From Leptospiraceae bacterium (lineage in GTDB: Bacteria; Spirochaetota; Leptospiria; Leptospirales; Leptonemataceae), in contig JAGRNA010000065.1 of assembly GCA_020441005.1 (NCBI GenBank), positions 1 to 37,721 of the forward strand: DNA of 37,721 nucleotides. Reading direction: 5' to 3'. The notes beneath the pieces are model-generated. The model made no database searches and had not been told where the DNA came from. It worked only from the letters and a program-made list of their open reading frames with translations. Below are positions 10,101 to 18,186 of this stretch, in pieces. The number at the start of each line of letters is the position of its first letter. The stretch's first letter is position 1. The translations under genes and the position numbers were made by a program.

Positions 10101-11528
10101 ATGATGAAAAAAATATTGATCGGAGCAGGAGCCTTCTTTGGCGTTTTGCTCATCGCCCTGATCGGCGCTTCCATTTATCTATCGTCCCTCATTAACGAAG
10201 ATTTTATTGTACAGCAGCTTGAATCCAGTATGAACTGCCGGGTTGAAATCAAGGAATTGAATACCGGTCTGTTTTCGGCAGTATCCAGTATCGGCCTGGA
10301 AGGGGTCAAACTCGGACCACGCGATGCCGTAGCCAACAAAGGAACCCCACAAAAAGACCGTAAACCGATGGCCGCGGGAGTGATTGAGGCCGGCTCGATC
10401 AAGCTGGCGCTGCAATTCGGCCCGCTGCTCAGCAAAAAACTGGTCGTTGACAAACTGGTCATTGATCAGGCCAAATTGAATCTGGTGATTCTCGCCAACG
10501 GCGGCAACAACCTGAATGCCCTTTTTCGCACCCCGCAAATTGTGAACGGGGAACGCAACCCGGCTCTGGATGCCCCCAAAGAAGAAGCGGCAGTCGAAAG
10601 CGGCAGTGATAAGCCCTTTACCGCAGCTGATTTGCCGATCTCTGGTTCACTCAAAAAGATCGGTTTTACAAACTCAAATGCCGCCATTAAGCTGCAAAGC
10701 ACCGGCGAAACGATCGAGATCGCCGATCTGGATCTGCTCTTGACCAACATTGATATCGACGGTACAGATCTCAAGAATCATAATTCGGCTCATCTGGAAA
10801 TTGATACGACAGCCAGTATTCTGAACCGTCAAAAAGTTAAAAAACTGAAACTGATTTTGACCTCCAGCGGCAAAATTGTACCCTTTGATGTCAAAACGGG
10901 CAAGGTAAATCCAGCGATTCAATACCATCTGACCGTCAACAAAGGCTCAACTCTGCACAGCTTTGCAGTGCTGGATGCGCTGGCCGGCAGTCTGCCGGTA
11001 TTAAAGAACATCGGCCTCAAGATGGACAAGCTTTCGAAAGAAGCAGTGTTGCTACAAAATGTGGATGTTGTCATCTCATATTCGCGCAGTTTGTTAAAGC
11101 TGCTCAATGAGCCGACCTTTCCAACCAGGAATTACGATCTGGCCCTGCGCAAAGGCAGCTGGATCCGCTTGAGTAACTCAACGCATAATATGATCGGCAA
11201 GGTAATTTCTTCCGAGGCTGAATCAAAGGCTGGCATAGCTCATGTAGACAGCGAGATCCAAAAAGTTGTCAAGGGCGACGCTGCGAATGCCAAAATGATC
11301 CGCGACAAACTGCTGGGTTCCCTGGTCGAAAACGACCGCGTCTTTTTGGCCTTTACCTCGACCGGTTCGTTGGGCAATCCCAATGTCAGCTTGTTATCGA
11401 ATATTCCCAGTATCACTGACCTGTTGAAAGGCTCGATCAATGAAGCAATTAACAATCGGGTCAACAACGAATTAAAAAAGGTGCCCGGCGGCAAGCAAAT
11501 CAATGATGCCTTGAAAGGCTTGTTTTAA
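10101..11528 (+). CDS. AsmA-like inner-membrane-anchored envelope protein
   Basis: Protein of 475 residues with one N-terminal membrane anchor (about 4-28, MKKILIGAGAFFGVLLIALI) and a large periplasmic part. The opening NEDFIVQQLESSMNCRVEI, followed by GLEGVKLGP and VVDKLVIDQAKLNL, resembles AsmA/TamB/YhdP-type proteins, which form long lipid-carrying beta-grooves between the membranes. A second anchor is absent. The C-terminus is amphipathic (SLLSNIPSITDLLKGSINEA). It ends the envelope run that starts with the M48 protease. ATG 10101 and 10104 are adjacent and equally possible starts; the Shine-Dalgarno signal is weak. Confidence 0.75.
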   Translation: MMKKILIGAGAFFGVLLIALIGASIYLSSLINEDFIVQQLESSMNCRVEIKELNTGLFSAVSSIGLEGVKLGPRDAVANKGTPQKDRKPMAAGVIEAGSIKLALQFGPLLSKKLVVDKLVIDQAKLNLVILANGGNNLNALFRTPQIVNGERNPALDAPKEEAAVESGSDKPFTAADLPISGSLKKIGFTNSNAAIKLQSTGETIEIADLDLLLTNIDIDGTDLKNHNSAHLEIDTTASILNRQKVKKLKLILTSSGKIVPFDVKTGKVNPAIQYHLTVNKGSTLHSFAVLDALAGSLPVLKNIGLKMDKLSKEAVLLQNVDVVISYSRSLLKLLNEPTFPTRNYDLALRKGSWIRLSNSTHNMIGKVISSEAESKAGIAHVDSEIQKVVKGDAANAKMIRDKLLGSLVENDRVFLAFTSTGSLGNPNVSLLSNIPSITDLLKGSINEAINNRVNNELKKVPGGKQINDALKGLF

Positions 11529-11742
11529 AGAACACAGGTCCTGCCGGAAGCAGGCCACGTTTACCATCACCGGCCTGGTTCCGGTGATGGTGCCCAACTG
11601 TTCCTGGCATGCAGCAAAGACTGCGCCAGAGATGCGCAGAGTCGCGTAGCGAGTCTTTGCTACGCAAAGACCGCAGCTCGGAGCAGCTCGACGGTGGCGT
11701 GCACCGGGGCGCCCGAAAAGTAATGCCAGCCGAGCTGCCTGG
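11529..11742. repeat. Hairpin-rich non-coding spacer
   Basis: The 214-nt gap between the AsmA-like and PFK-like genes carries several perfect inverted repeats. ACCATCACCGG/CCGGTGATGGT is an 11-bp stem with a 7-nt loop (11563-11591). CTGCGC/GCGCAG spans 11621-11639. GCGTAGC/GCTACGC (11644-11650 and 11659-11665) competes with GTCTTT/AAAGAC (11653-11658 and 11666-11671). GCAGCTCGG/CCGAGCTGC is a 9-bp long-range stem (11673-11681 and 11730-11738). No T-tract follows any stem, so this is not an ordinary terminator. It may be a structured RNA, a repeat element or a bidirectional end signal. Confidence 0.6.
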
Positions 11743-13239
11743 CTACAACAACTTGTTGGACAGGCTGGCCAGTTCGGATTCAACCGAGTTGCTGGTTGTA
11801 ATATCGCTAAAGGGAATATTGTATTCCTTACCAGACAGCACCGCCGGCATTTGCTGGGTCATGCCCGCCGTCAGCATCAAGGTAACCTTGCGCGCCATGC
11901 GCTGTGAAAGCATAATATCGAGGTTGTTTGGCGCAGCACCGCGGATGTCGCGTGAAAAGCTTTCGCAGACCAGGCGCAGCTTCATGGCAACGCCGGTCTT
12001 CATAATTTCATCACGAAAGAATTCTGCCGCATTGCCGGTGTAATTCTGGTCCTTGCGCTCCTGCTTTTTGTATCCTTCGGCCACCACAACCACCGCGCCA
12101 CCGTCACGCTCATTCAGTGCCCGGGCAATCGCCAGATGGTCATATTCCGAATTGGGTAACACAGCCAGGTCGGCCCCCGCTCCCAGACAGGAATGCAGGG
12201 CATGAAATCCGCCATCCGCGCCCATCATTTCGATCACATAGCAGCGATGATGCGTGTGTGCATCAGCCATATAGCATCGTATTTTTTCGGCGCCCATTTC
12301 CACACCGGTGTATTCGCCAATACAATCGGAACCCAGCACATCGCTGTCGATGGTGACTGGTATAAAAAAAGTCTGTACCTGCTCCGGCAAAAAACGGGTC
12401 AGCGAGCGGATGCCCTTGAAGGTGCCGTTGCCGCCGATTGCGATCACTGCCTTGACTTTGCGTTCCGCTAAATTGACCGCCGCTTTTTGCTGCAGGGCTT
12501 CTTCCTTGAACTCCGGAAAGCGTTCCGTCCGAAAAGCCGCTCCTCGGGCCTCGCGCAGCGGCGCGGAATGAATCACACCGGGGATATGCTCCAGATGCCG
12601 GAACTCATGTTCATCCGAAATGAGACACCGGTAATCGTCATCATGATTATGGACGATGGATTTGAAACCGGTGGCCGCTATAAAAACCTTGCGGCCCTGC
12701 TTTTCCAGATACTCGGTCACAAAGGCTGTAACCGGGTTGTAGCCCGGGGCGCAGCCACCGTCCTGCACCAGCAACACATCCATCTCCTGGTAGAGCGATG
12801 CCGAATTACGGACATACTCGGTCATATAGAGCGCAAGTCTACGATACAATTTGAGTGCCACGACCGAATCAGTTCTTGACAGCTCATCGAGGCAGGCCTT
12901 GCTGATTTCGAGTACATCAGAATCTATCTCGGCCACGATGGTTCCGGAACGAGGCTTTTGATCAAGCAGACTGATTTCACCAAAGAAACCGCCGGCATTA
13001 AATTGATCCGTAACCCGGTCAAATTTGATCAGAGCCAGCCGTCCATTCAGCACAAAATAGGCCGATGTGCTGACAACATGCTCCTGGACTACCTCTTCAC
13101 CGGCCCGATAACGCCAGCGCTTGAGATGCGGCCATACTTTCTCCAATTCGGTTGATTCCAGTTCCTGAAAAGGGCTGTACTGCCGAATCCAGTCCAGGGC
13201 ACTATGGTCTGCACTGCGGATTTCAATTTGCTCTGCCAT
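11743..13239 (-). CDS. cNMP-binding domain fused to phosphofructokinase-like domain
   Basis: Two-domain protein of 498 residues. Residues about 15-135 form a cyclic-nucleotide-binding domain whose phosphate cassette is recognisable as GE at 87-88 and RSGT at 97-100. Residues about 153-480 match the PFK fold: GGCAPGYNP (161-169), AIGGNGTFKG (267-276), TIDSD (296-300), MMGADGG (338-344), AEG (387-389) and RGAAP (433-437). Asp298 and Glu388 correspond to the catalytic Asp127 and substrate-binding Glu222 of E. coli PfkA. Asn271 replaces Asp103 and Ala341 replaces Arg171. Gly272 favours ATP over pyrophosphate as phosphoryl donor. The likely role is fructose-6-phosphate phosphorylation gated by cAMP or cGMP, or a regulatory pseudoenzyme. 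The start ATG follows GGAG. Confidence 0.85.
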   Translation of the reverse strand: MAEQIEIRSADHSALDWIRQYSPFQELESTELEKVWPHLKRWRYRAGEEVVQEHVVSTSAYFVLNGRLALIKFDRVTDQFNAGGFFGEISLLDQKPRSGTIVAEIDSDVLEISKACLDELSRTDSVVALKLYRRLALYMTEYVRNSASLYQEMDVLLVQDGGCAPGYNPVTAFVTEYLEKQGRKVFIAATGFKSIVHNHDDDYRCLISDEHEFRHLEHIPGVIHSAPLREARGAAFRTERFPEFKEEALQQKAAVNLAERKVKAVIAIGGNGTFKGIRSLTRFLPEQVQTFFIPVTIDSDVLGSDCIGEYTGVEMGAEKIRCYMADAHTHHRCYVIEMMGADGGFHALHSCLGAGADLAVLPNSEYDHLAIARALNERDGGAVVVVAEGYKKQERKDQNYTGNAAEFFRDEIMKTGVAMKLRLVCESFSRDIRGAAPNNLDIMLSQRMARKVTLMLTAGMTQQMPAVLSGKEYNIPFSDITTSNSVESELASLSNKLL

Positions 13240-13313
13240 ACTCGGACTCCATTACATTTATTCTTACGATTGAAAACAGACTAAACTATCTTGAATTGGC
13301 TGGCAACCGATTT

Positions 13314-14660
13314 TTACAGTGTAATCTTTGCCGACGGCCATCTTTTGCGGATACGTTCCTGCAAAGCCGGGTCCAGCTTATTGCCGCTGAGATCCAGCTC
13401 ATCCAGTTTCAAATCGAAAAAGCTCTCCGGCAGAGTACGCAGTTGATTACCGGACAAGTCCAGGTAACGCAGCGCTTCCAATTTCCCAAATCCGGCCGGC
13501 AGACTATGTAATTGGCAGTTTTGCAGTCGCAGCCATCTCAGACTGCGCAGATTACCAAAATCAAGTGGCAAAGCGGTCAATTGATTCCAGCCAGCATTCA
13601 GTTTCCGCAATTGATGCAGCCGCCCAAACCCGGGCGGCAGGGCCTCCAGCTTATTCACATAGATTCTCAGTTCTTGTAAATTTTGCAGATCGCCAAAGGT
13701 GGGCGGCAGAGTTTGCAAATGATTATAACTTACAGACAATTCGGACAGCTGCTGTAGTTGACCGATACAATCGGGCAGATTGAGCAGCCGATTTTCAAAC
13801 AGAAACAAGCGCTGCAGCTGCGGCAACCTGCAGATTCCGGCATCCATACGGGTCAGCTGCCCCCGCTGTAGCGCCAGTATTTTGACTTCATTTTTGTTTT
13901 TCAAGGCCTCGTCCAAATCAAGATAGCGACCGGTGAATTCTGACCGCATAACCGGTATGAGTACAAAGACCAGCGATATACAAAACCCAAATATCCAGCT
14001 CAACGAAAAGCGCTCGTTATTTGCACTGCTCACAAACACAATTTCCGGAATTTGAACCGCGGCATGCAGGATTGCGAAAAAGAAACTGGCAATCCCGATT
14101 TCCATGATCATCAGACCGGTGCTGTAAACCGAGAATTTAACATTCTGGATCATAAGGCCCCACCAGGCTGTATAGGCCAGGCACATAAAGACCAGATAGC
14201 CGGCTCGAGCCAATAGAACTGCAGCCCTGGAAGGTTCGCCCGGATCATCAGAAAGGATAAGAAACAAGACGTACAATTCTTTTAATACAAGTAGTACGAT
14301 CAGAAAGCCCGGCCAGCCATCAATTGCGTTCTGGTCAATCGCCGTTATAGCCTGAAAATACAATATGATTACAATGACCATATGTGCCAGCCAGGCAAAA
14401 AATACTGCAGTTCCCGAGCTGTTTTCTGCATTGCCTTCCTGTTTTGCAGCAAACCTGGCGGCATTGATTAGAATATGCAACACCGGGATTTCGAGCATCA
14501 GCACACACAGCAGGATCCAGCCGATCCCTTGTGCACTACTGCTCTGGGGCTGATGCAGACTCTCCACGATGTACGGGGCAATCAACAAGCTGTACAATAC
14601 AAACAGGATTTGGGCCCAAATGGGCCGCAAGCGTTCCATAGCATGCAGCAATTGATTCAT
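13314..14660 (-). CDS. Membrane-anchored leucine-rich repeat protein
   Basis: About 448 residues. The N-terminal 250 or so form about seven hydrophobic segments. The C-terminal part (about 265-448) holds seven to eight tandem 23-residue leucine-rich repeats of the form LxxLPxxFGxLxxLxxLxLxxNxL, for example LQTLPPTFGDLQNLQELRIY. This repeat type is abundant in Leptospira and usually mediates protein-protein binding. Fusion to a polytopic membrane domain is less common than secretion. Which side of the membrane the repeats face cannot be settled here. The start is uncertain: ATG 14660 is chosen, and in-frame ATGs at 14639, 14717 and 14762 exist, none with a clear ribosome site. The last two would overlap the divergent transglycosylase gene. 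Confidence 0.8.
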   Translation of the reverse strand: MNQLLHAMERLRPIWAQILFVLYSLLIAPYIVESLHQPQSSSAQGIGWILLCVLMLEIPVLHILINAARFAAKQEGNAENSSGTAVFFAWLAHMVIVIILYFQAITAIDQNAIDGWPGFLIVLLVLKELYVLFLILSDDPGEPSRAAVLLARAGYLVFMCLAYTAWWGLMIQNVKFSVYSTGLMIMEIGIASFFFAILHAAVQIPEIVFVSSANNERFSLSWIFGFCISLVFVLIPVMRSEFTGRYLDLDEALKNKNEVKILALQRGQLTRMDAGICRLPQLQRLFLFENRLLNLPDCIGQLQQLSELSVSYNHLQTLPPTFGDLQNLQELRIYVNKLEALPPGFGRLHQLRKLNAGWNQLTALPLDFGNLRSLRWLRLQNCQLHSLPAGFGKLEALRYLDLSGNQLRTLPESFFDLKLDELDLSGNKLDPALQERIRKRWPSAKITL

Positions 14661-14715
14661 GGGGGCAGTAAAAAAATTGTTGTCCAAATTGCAACTTGAG
14701 CCGAGAATTGAAAGC

Positions 14716-15297
14716 ATGCAGGTAAATCCCCTCAATCGAGTTGCCGGCCGTATAAGCGACATAATCCAGAAAATGCGTCAGCTAGACGATGGTCCCCGGC
14801 TGCCTGAAGGGGCGGCCAAAATAGCTCTCCAGAAAACACCGGCCCTGGATGAACAAAATCCGGTTGGTATGCAAACAGCCAGTCAGACCACACCGCCTGC
14901 CCGGCAGATCAGCTTTGCCGCAGAACTGAACCAAATAATTGAAAGCGAGTCAGCGCGGGCAAAAGTGAACCCTGATTTGGTCCGGGCCGTCATCAAGGCA
15001 GAAAGCAATGGTAATCCGGCAGCTGTTTCCAAAGCCGGCGCCATTGGTTTAATGCAGTTAATGCCAGATACAGCCCGACAATTGGGTGTGAATCCGCATG
15101 ATCCCCGCCAGAATGTACGCGGCGGCATTGAGTATCTAAAAAATATGGCCCAACGCTACCAAAACCTCGACCAAACCCTGGCAGCCTACAATGCGGGTCC
15201 AGGCAATGTGGACCGCCATAATGGTATACCGCCCTTCCAGGAAACACGCGGCTACATAGACCGGATCCGTAAGTCTTTATTTGACACTCAGGGTTAA
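14716..15297 (+). CDS. Lytic transglycosylase, SLT family
   Basis: About 193 residues. The C-terminal half is an SLT/goose-lysozyme-like domain: catalytic Glu96 in IKAESNGNP, GAIGLMQLMPDTA, and LAAYNAGPGNV. The family cleaves peptidoglycan glycan strands to give 1,6-anhydro-MurNAc ends. The N-terminal 70 residues are Pro/Gln-rich, with no obvious signal peptide, so export may be non-Sec (for example flagellar) or the start may be mis-chosen. ATG 14716 avoids running into the divergent LRR gene; an upstream ATG at 14659 remains possible. It heads a plus-strand run with a second transglycosylase-like lipoprotein and cinA. Confidence 0.88.
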   Translation: MQVNPLNRVAGRISDIIQKMRQLDDGPRLPEGAAKIALQKTPALDEQNPVGMQTASQTTPPARQISFAAELNQIIESESARAKVNPDLVRAVIKAESNGNPAAVSKAGAIGLMQLMPDTARQLGVNPHDPRQNVRGGIEYLKNMAQRYQNLDQTLAAYNAGPGNVDRHNGIPPFQETRGYIDRIRKSLFDTQG

Positions 15298-15312
15298 CCA
15301 AGCTCCTGTTCC

Positions 15313-15933
15313 ATGATCCATAAAGGAACAGTGCTGCGGAAAATCATCCTTGTCTGTTTGAGTATTTTCTTCACGGCTTGCCCGGAAAATAGCGAAGATG
15401 CCCTGATGTGGCGGTTGTATCAAAAATGGCATCCAGCGATTGAAAAGGCGGTCAGCGGAACAGACATCGATGCTGAGTATATGGCCGCTATCATCAGCCT
15501 GGAATCACATCCCCCGGGCAATGCGGACAGCTCACGCTTTGAGGCAGCTGTCTATCGGCGTTTGCAAGACTTGCGTGATCACGGAACAGCCTTCGGTTAT
15601 ATCTCCCGCTCCCATGTGGCCGATTTGAGCGATGCCGAGCTGCGCGAATATGCCACCAGTCATGGTCTGACGCAGATCATGGGCTATCACTGTTTTCGTT
15701 TAAAATGTACCATAGAAGAATTACGCAGTCCGGACCATTTGTTATGGGCCATTGCCTATATGCAAATGTCCTACAAAAAAGCAGCCCGCAAACATGACTG
15801 GGAAAGTTGTTTTCGTGTGCATAATACCGGCCGGCCAGATGGTCAAACGACCAGAGCTGATTATGTAACCCGTGGATTGCAGCGGATGCAGTATTACCAC
15901 AAATGGATCGAGCGCAATGGACAACTCCTCTAA
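15313..15933 (+). CDS. Lipoprotein resembling a lytic transglycosylase
   Basis: 206 residues. The signal peptide ends in SIFFTAC with lipobox Cys23. The mature protein keeps the SLT outline: a helix ending in AAIISLESHPPG with Glu64 at the catalytic place, HGLTQIMGYH (118-126) where SLT domains have GLMQIMP, and SCFRVHNTGRPDG (165-177) where they have AAYNAGPG. It is divergent and could be a specialised glycosidase or a non-catalytic wall binder. GTG 15331 with AAGGA just upstream is an alternative start. It lies 15 nt after the transglycosylase stop and its 3' end overlaps cinA by 17 nt, which indicates an operon. Confidence 0.72.
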   Translation: MIHKGTVLRKIILVCLSIFFTACPENSEDALMWRLYQKWHPAIEKAVSGTDIDAEYMAAIISLESHPPGNADSSRFEAAVYRRLQDLRDHGTAFGYISRSHVADLSDAELREYATSHGLTQIMGYHCFRLKCTIEELRSPDHLLWAIAYMQMSYKKAARKHDWESCFRVHNTGRPDGQTTRADYVTRGLQRMQYYHKWIERNGQLL

Positions 15934-17212
15934 TGCAAGACAACGTCAGGTGTTTATTATTTCTACGGGAACTGAACTCAGCAGCGGCCGCAGTACTGAC
16001 ACGAATGCTCCCGAAATAGCAGCCGCCTTTTCGGCGGATAACTGGACGATCTGCGGTTTTGCAACCCTGCCGGATGATCCCCAACTGCTGAAAAGCGCTC
16101 TACAGCATGCCCTGAGCTCCATGCATGTTGATCTAATCGTAATGACCGGCGGTTTGGGGCCAACCGAAGATGATCATACAATTGCCGTTTTATCAGCGCT
16201 TAGCGGCAAGGCCCCTGTAGAGGACAGGGACGCCCGGCGTAAAATAGAAATATTGTTTAAACGCCGTCGCAGAGTGATCAGTGATGCAAAAGTATTTCGG
16301 CAGGCGCGCACCCTGGTCGATGCCGTCGTGCTGCCGAACAAAAATGGTCTGGCGCCCGGAAGTCTGATTGCAGTTGAGCATCAGGGTCATCAGGCATGGA
16401 TCGCGGCCATGCCCGGTGTTCCATCCGAAATGCGCGCTATGCTACATCATGAACTGCTGCCCCGGCTACGGAAACTGGTACCTGCCCCGGCTGTAGCGGA
16501 TCTAGAGTATTTCTATGTTTATGACACACCGGAATCTGTTGCCGAAAGCATGCTGTTTCATCACGCCGATACAAGACTGGCTGCAGAAAGCCTGCCTCCT
16601 GATCTAGAATGGGGCATAACTGCCCGCGCCGGCTACAATAAATTCTTCATCAAGAGCACAGACCAGAGGGCTTTGCTTCGAATTCAGAATCATGCCCGCA
16701 AGTTGTTTGGCGAAAAATACTCTGTCCGTGACATACTGGATTTACTGCCAGATCTACTAAAGCAGCACAAATGGAGCATTGGGCTGGCGGAATCCTGCAC
16801 CGGGGGTCTGATCGGTAAAATTGTCACTGATCAGGCTGGCAGTTCCGCCTGGTTCCAAGGCTCTATAGTCAGTTATAGCAATGCTGCTAAAAAGGAGCTG
16901 CTACAAGTCCCTGAATCGATATTGCAGCAATATGGTGCAGTCAGCGCTGAATGTGCTCTGGAAATGGCGCGGGGTGCAAAAGCAGCCCTGGATTCTGACT
17001 ACAGCCTTTCGATTACCGGGATAGCGGGACCCGACGGCGGCAGTATAGACAAACCGGTCGGTACCGTTTATATTTGTGTTTATTTTAATGATGATGATTA
17101 TTTAATTCATTTATTGAACAATCCGCCAGACAGGGAACGCGTGCGAGAGCATAGTGCCCATAAGGCGCTTTTTTATCTGCTGCGCTTTGCTGAATCGCAT
17201 GTCACCGCTTGA
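15917..17212 (+). CDS. cinA: CinA-family protein (NMN deamidase type)
   Basis: About 431 residues in the usual CinA length range. The N-terminal COG1058/MoCF-like domain shows STGTELSSG and MTGGLGPTEDDHT. The C-terminal CinA domain shows LAESCTGGLIGKIVT, GSIVSYSNAAK and SITGIAGPDGG. CinA proteins hydrolyse nicotinamide mononucleotide (pyridine-nucleotide recycling) and some N-terminal domains hydrolyse ADP-ribose. ATG 15917 lies inside the preceding lipoprotein gene and gives a normal N-terminus, while the next gene starts 14 nt before this stop. Translational coupling along this operon is likely. It is not linked to recA or pgsA here. Confidence 0.92.
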   Translation: MDNSSNARQRQVFIISTGTELSSGRSTDTNAPEIAAAFSADNWTICGFATLPDDPQLLKSALQHALSSMHVDLIVMTGGLGPTEDDHTIAVLSALSGKAPVEDRDARRKIEILFKRRRRVISDAKVFRQARTLVDAVVLPNKNGLAPGSLIAVEHQGHQAWIAAMPGVPSEMRAMLHHELLPRLRKLVPAPAVADLEYFYVYDTPESVAESMLFHHADTRLAAESLPPDLEWGITARAGYNKFFIKSTDQRALLRIQNHARKLFGEKYSVRDILDLLPDLLKQHKWSIGLAESCTGGLIGKIVTDQAGSSAWFQGSIVSYSNAAKKELLQVPESILQQYGAVSAECALEMARGAKAALDSDYSLSITGIAGPDGGSIDKPVGTVYICVYFNDDDYLIHLLNNPPDRERVREHSAHKALFYLLRFAESHVTA

Positions 17213-17705
17213 GCTCAGCGCTCTATTGTTTCTGGAGCAAACAGATTTTCTCAAGCATTGCCTTGTAGAAAATTACCAGGCGAGCGGCCGCGGCGGTCAG
17301 AAGCGCAATAAAGTCAAAAGCGCCCGACGCTGCCGGCTGGTCATGCTGCCTTTGACTGCTGAAAACAGCGACCAGCGGGAATCCGCCCTGAATCTATTGT
17401 ACGCCGTTCGTAAATTAAAGCTGCGCCTGGCTGTCCATCTGGCGGCACACTCGGATAAGTCCGCAGCAGATTCAATCAAGCAATACCTGATACAAGAGCA
17501 GCTGGTTTTCCAGGCAGACGTTCATCCCCGTAATCCCCGTTATGCACCATTCGCTCTACTAGCCCTGGTTACCCTGCGCCTGGCCGGGGGCAGTTACAAA
17601 AAGGCGGCCGAATCGCTGCAATGCAGCACAAGCGCCTTTATTCGATTCTTGAAAAATAACAAACTGCTATGGGAAACAGCTCAATCTGTGGTGACTAGTC
17701 ACTAA
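17199..17705 (+). CDS. Stand-alone GGQ-domain release-factor-like protein
   Basis: 168 residues with the peptidyl-hydrolase motif of class I release factors, ASGRGGQKRNKVKS, with GGQ at 32-34. It lacks the PCRF and stop-codon-recognition domains of RF1/RF2 and does not end in the long basic tail typical of ArfB. The C-terminus instead looks like a small helix-turn-helix (SYKKAAESLQCSTSAFIRFL). It probably releases peptides from stalled ribosomes or large subunits, but this is inference. ATG 17199 overlaps cinA by 14 nt. Its stop region overlaps the convergent CAP-domain gene by 11 nt. Confidence 0.82.
   Translation: MSPLELSALLFLEQTDFLKHCLVENYQASGRGGQKRNKVKSARRCRLVMLPLTAENSDQRESALNLLYAVRKLKLRLAVHLAAHSDKSAADSIKQYLIQEQLVFQADVHPRNPRYAPFALLALVTLRLAGGSYKKAAESLQCSTSAFIRFLKNNKLLWETAQSVVTSH
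17691..17702. repeat. 12-bp perfect palindrome in a convergent gene overlap
   Basis: GTGACTAGTCAC spans the overlap of the release-factor-like and CAP-domain genes. It contributes codons or the stop to both reading frames. No T-tract accompanies it, so a terminator is not supported. Confidence 0.6.
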
Positions 17706-18186
17706 ACAGCGCTACAACAACACAGCTGGATTTATAAACCGCAAATCCGATGCCAATCCTCGTGAATTGAGGGGAATAAACATTTCGCTTTTCATTTAGA
17801 CTGTGAGTCCATTGTCCAAACAGGCGTTTATCAATATCAGGACCTGGTTCCAATAAGGCCAGATTCTCACCCACAAAATTGCGGTATAAACCGCTGCGCT
17901 GCATTCGCTCGAGCGGCCCCGCTCCGCTGGTATCTATGTGTTTTAATTCACCGGTCCTGGAAAGACTTTGTGCCCGGGAGTATGCCCGGCTATTCAAGGC
18001 ATTGTCCAGAAACAACTCACTACGTCCGGCCTTGCGGCGTATTTGTTTCATTGTATCCACCACTCGATGCTGTGATAGACCGCAATCAAGCGGAGTGGTA
18101 TCCACAATTCGAGTATCTTGAGTACAGTAGTAAATGGAAACGCAGCCGCAAATCAGAATACTAGCTTGTAAATAGCGGCTAAACAT
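17695..18186 (-). CDS. CAP/SCP-domain envelope protein
   Basis: About 163 residues. A hydrophobic N-terminal segment (6-20) with several Cys suggests a membrane-anchored or lipid-modified exported protein. The CAP (cysteine-rich secretory, PR-1-like) domain has the first cavity His83 (ELKHIDTSG), GENLA with Glu107, and WTHSLNEKRNVYSPQFTRIGIG. In most CAP domains the last motif contains a second His before Arg; here it reads EKR, so the metal-binding tetrad is incomplete. ATG 18186 overlaps the preceding zinc-ribbon gene by 8 nt, which puts this gene at the end of the dnaA-side run. Function is unknown. Confidence 0.75.
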   Translation of the reverse strand: MFSRYLQASILICGCVSIYYCTQDTRIVDTTPLDCGLSQHRVVDTMKQIRRKAGRSELFLDNALNSRAYSRAQSLSRTGELKHIDTSGAGPLERMQRSGLYRNFVGENLALLEPGPDIDKRLFGQWTHSLNEKRNVYSPQFTRIGIGFAVYKSSCVVVALFSD

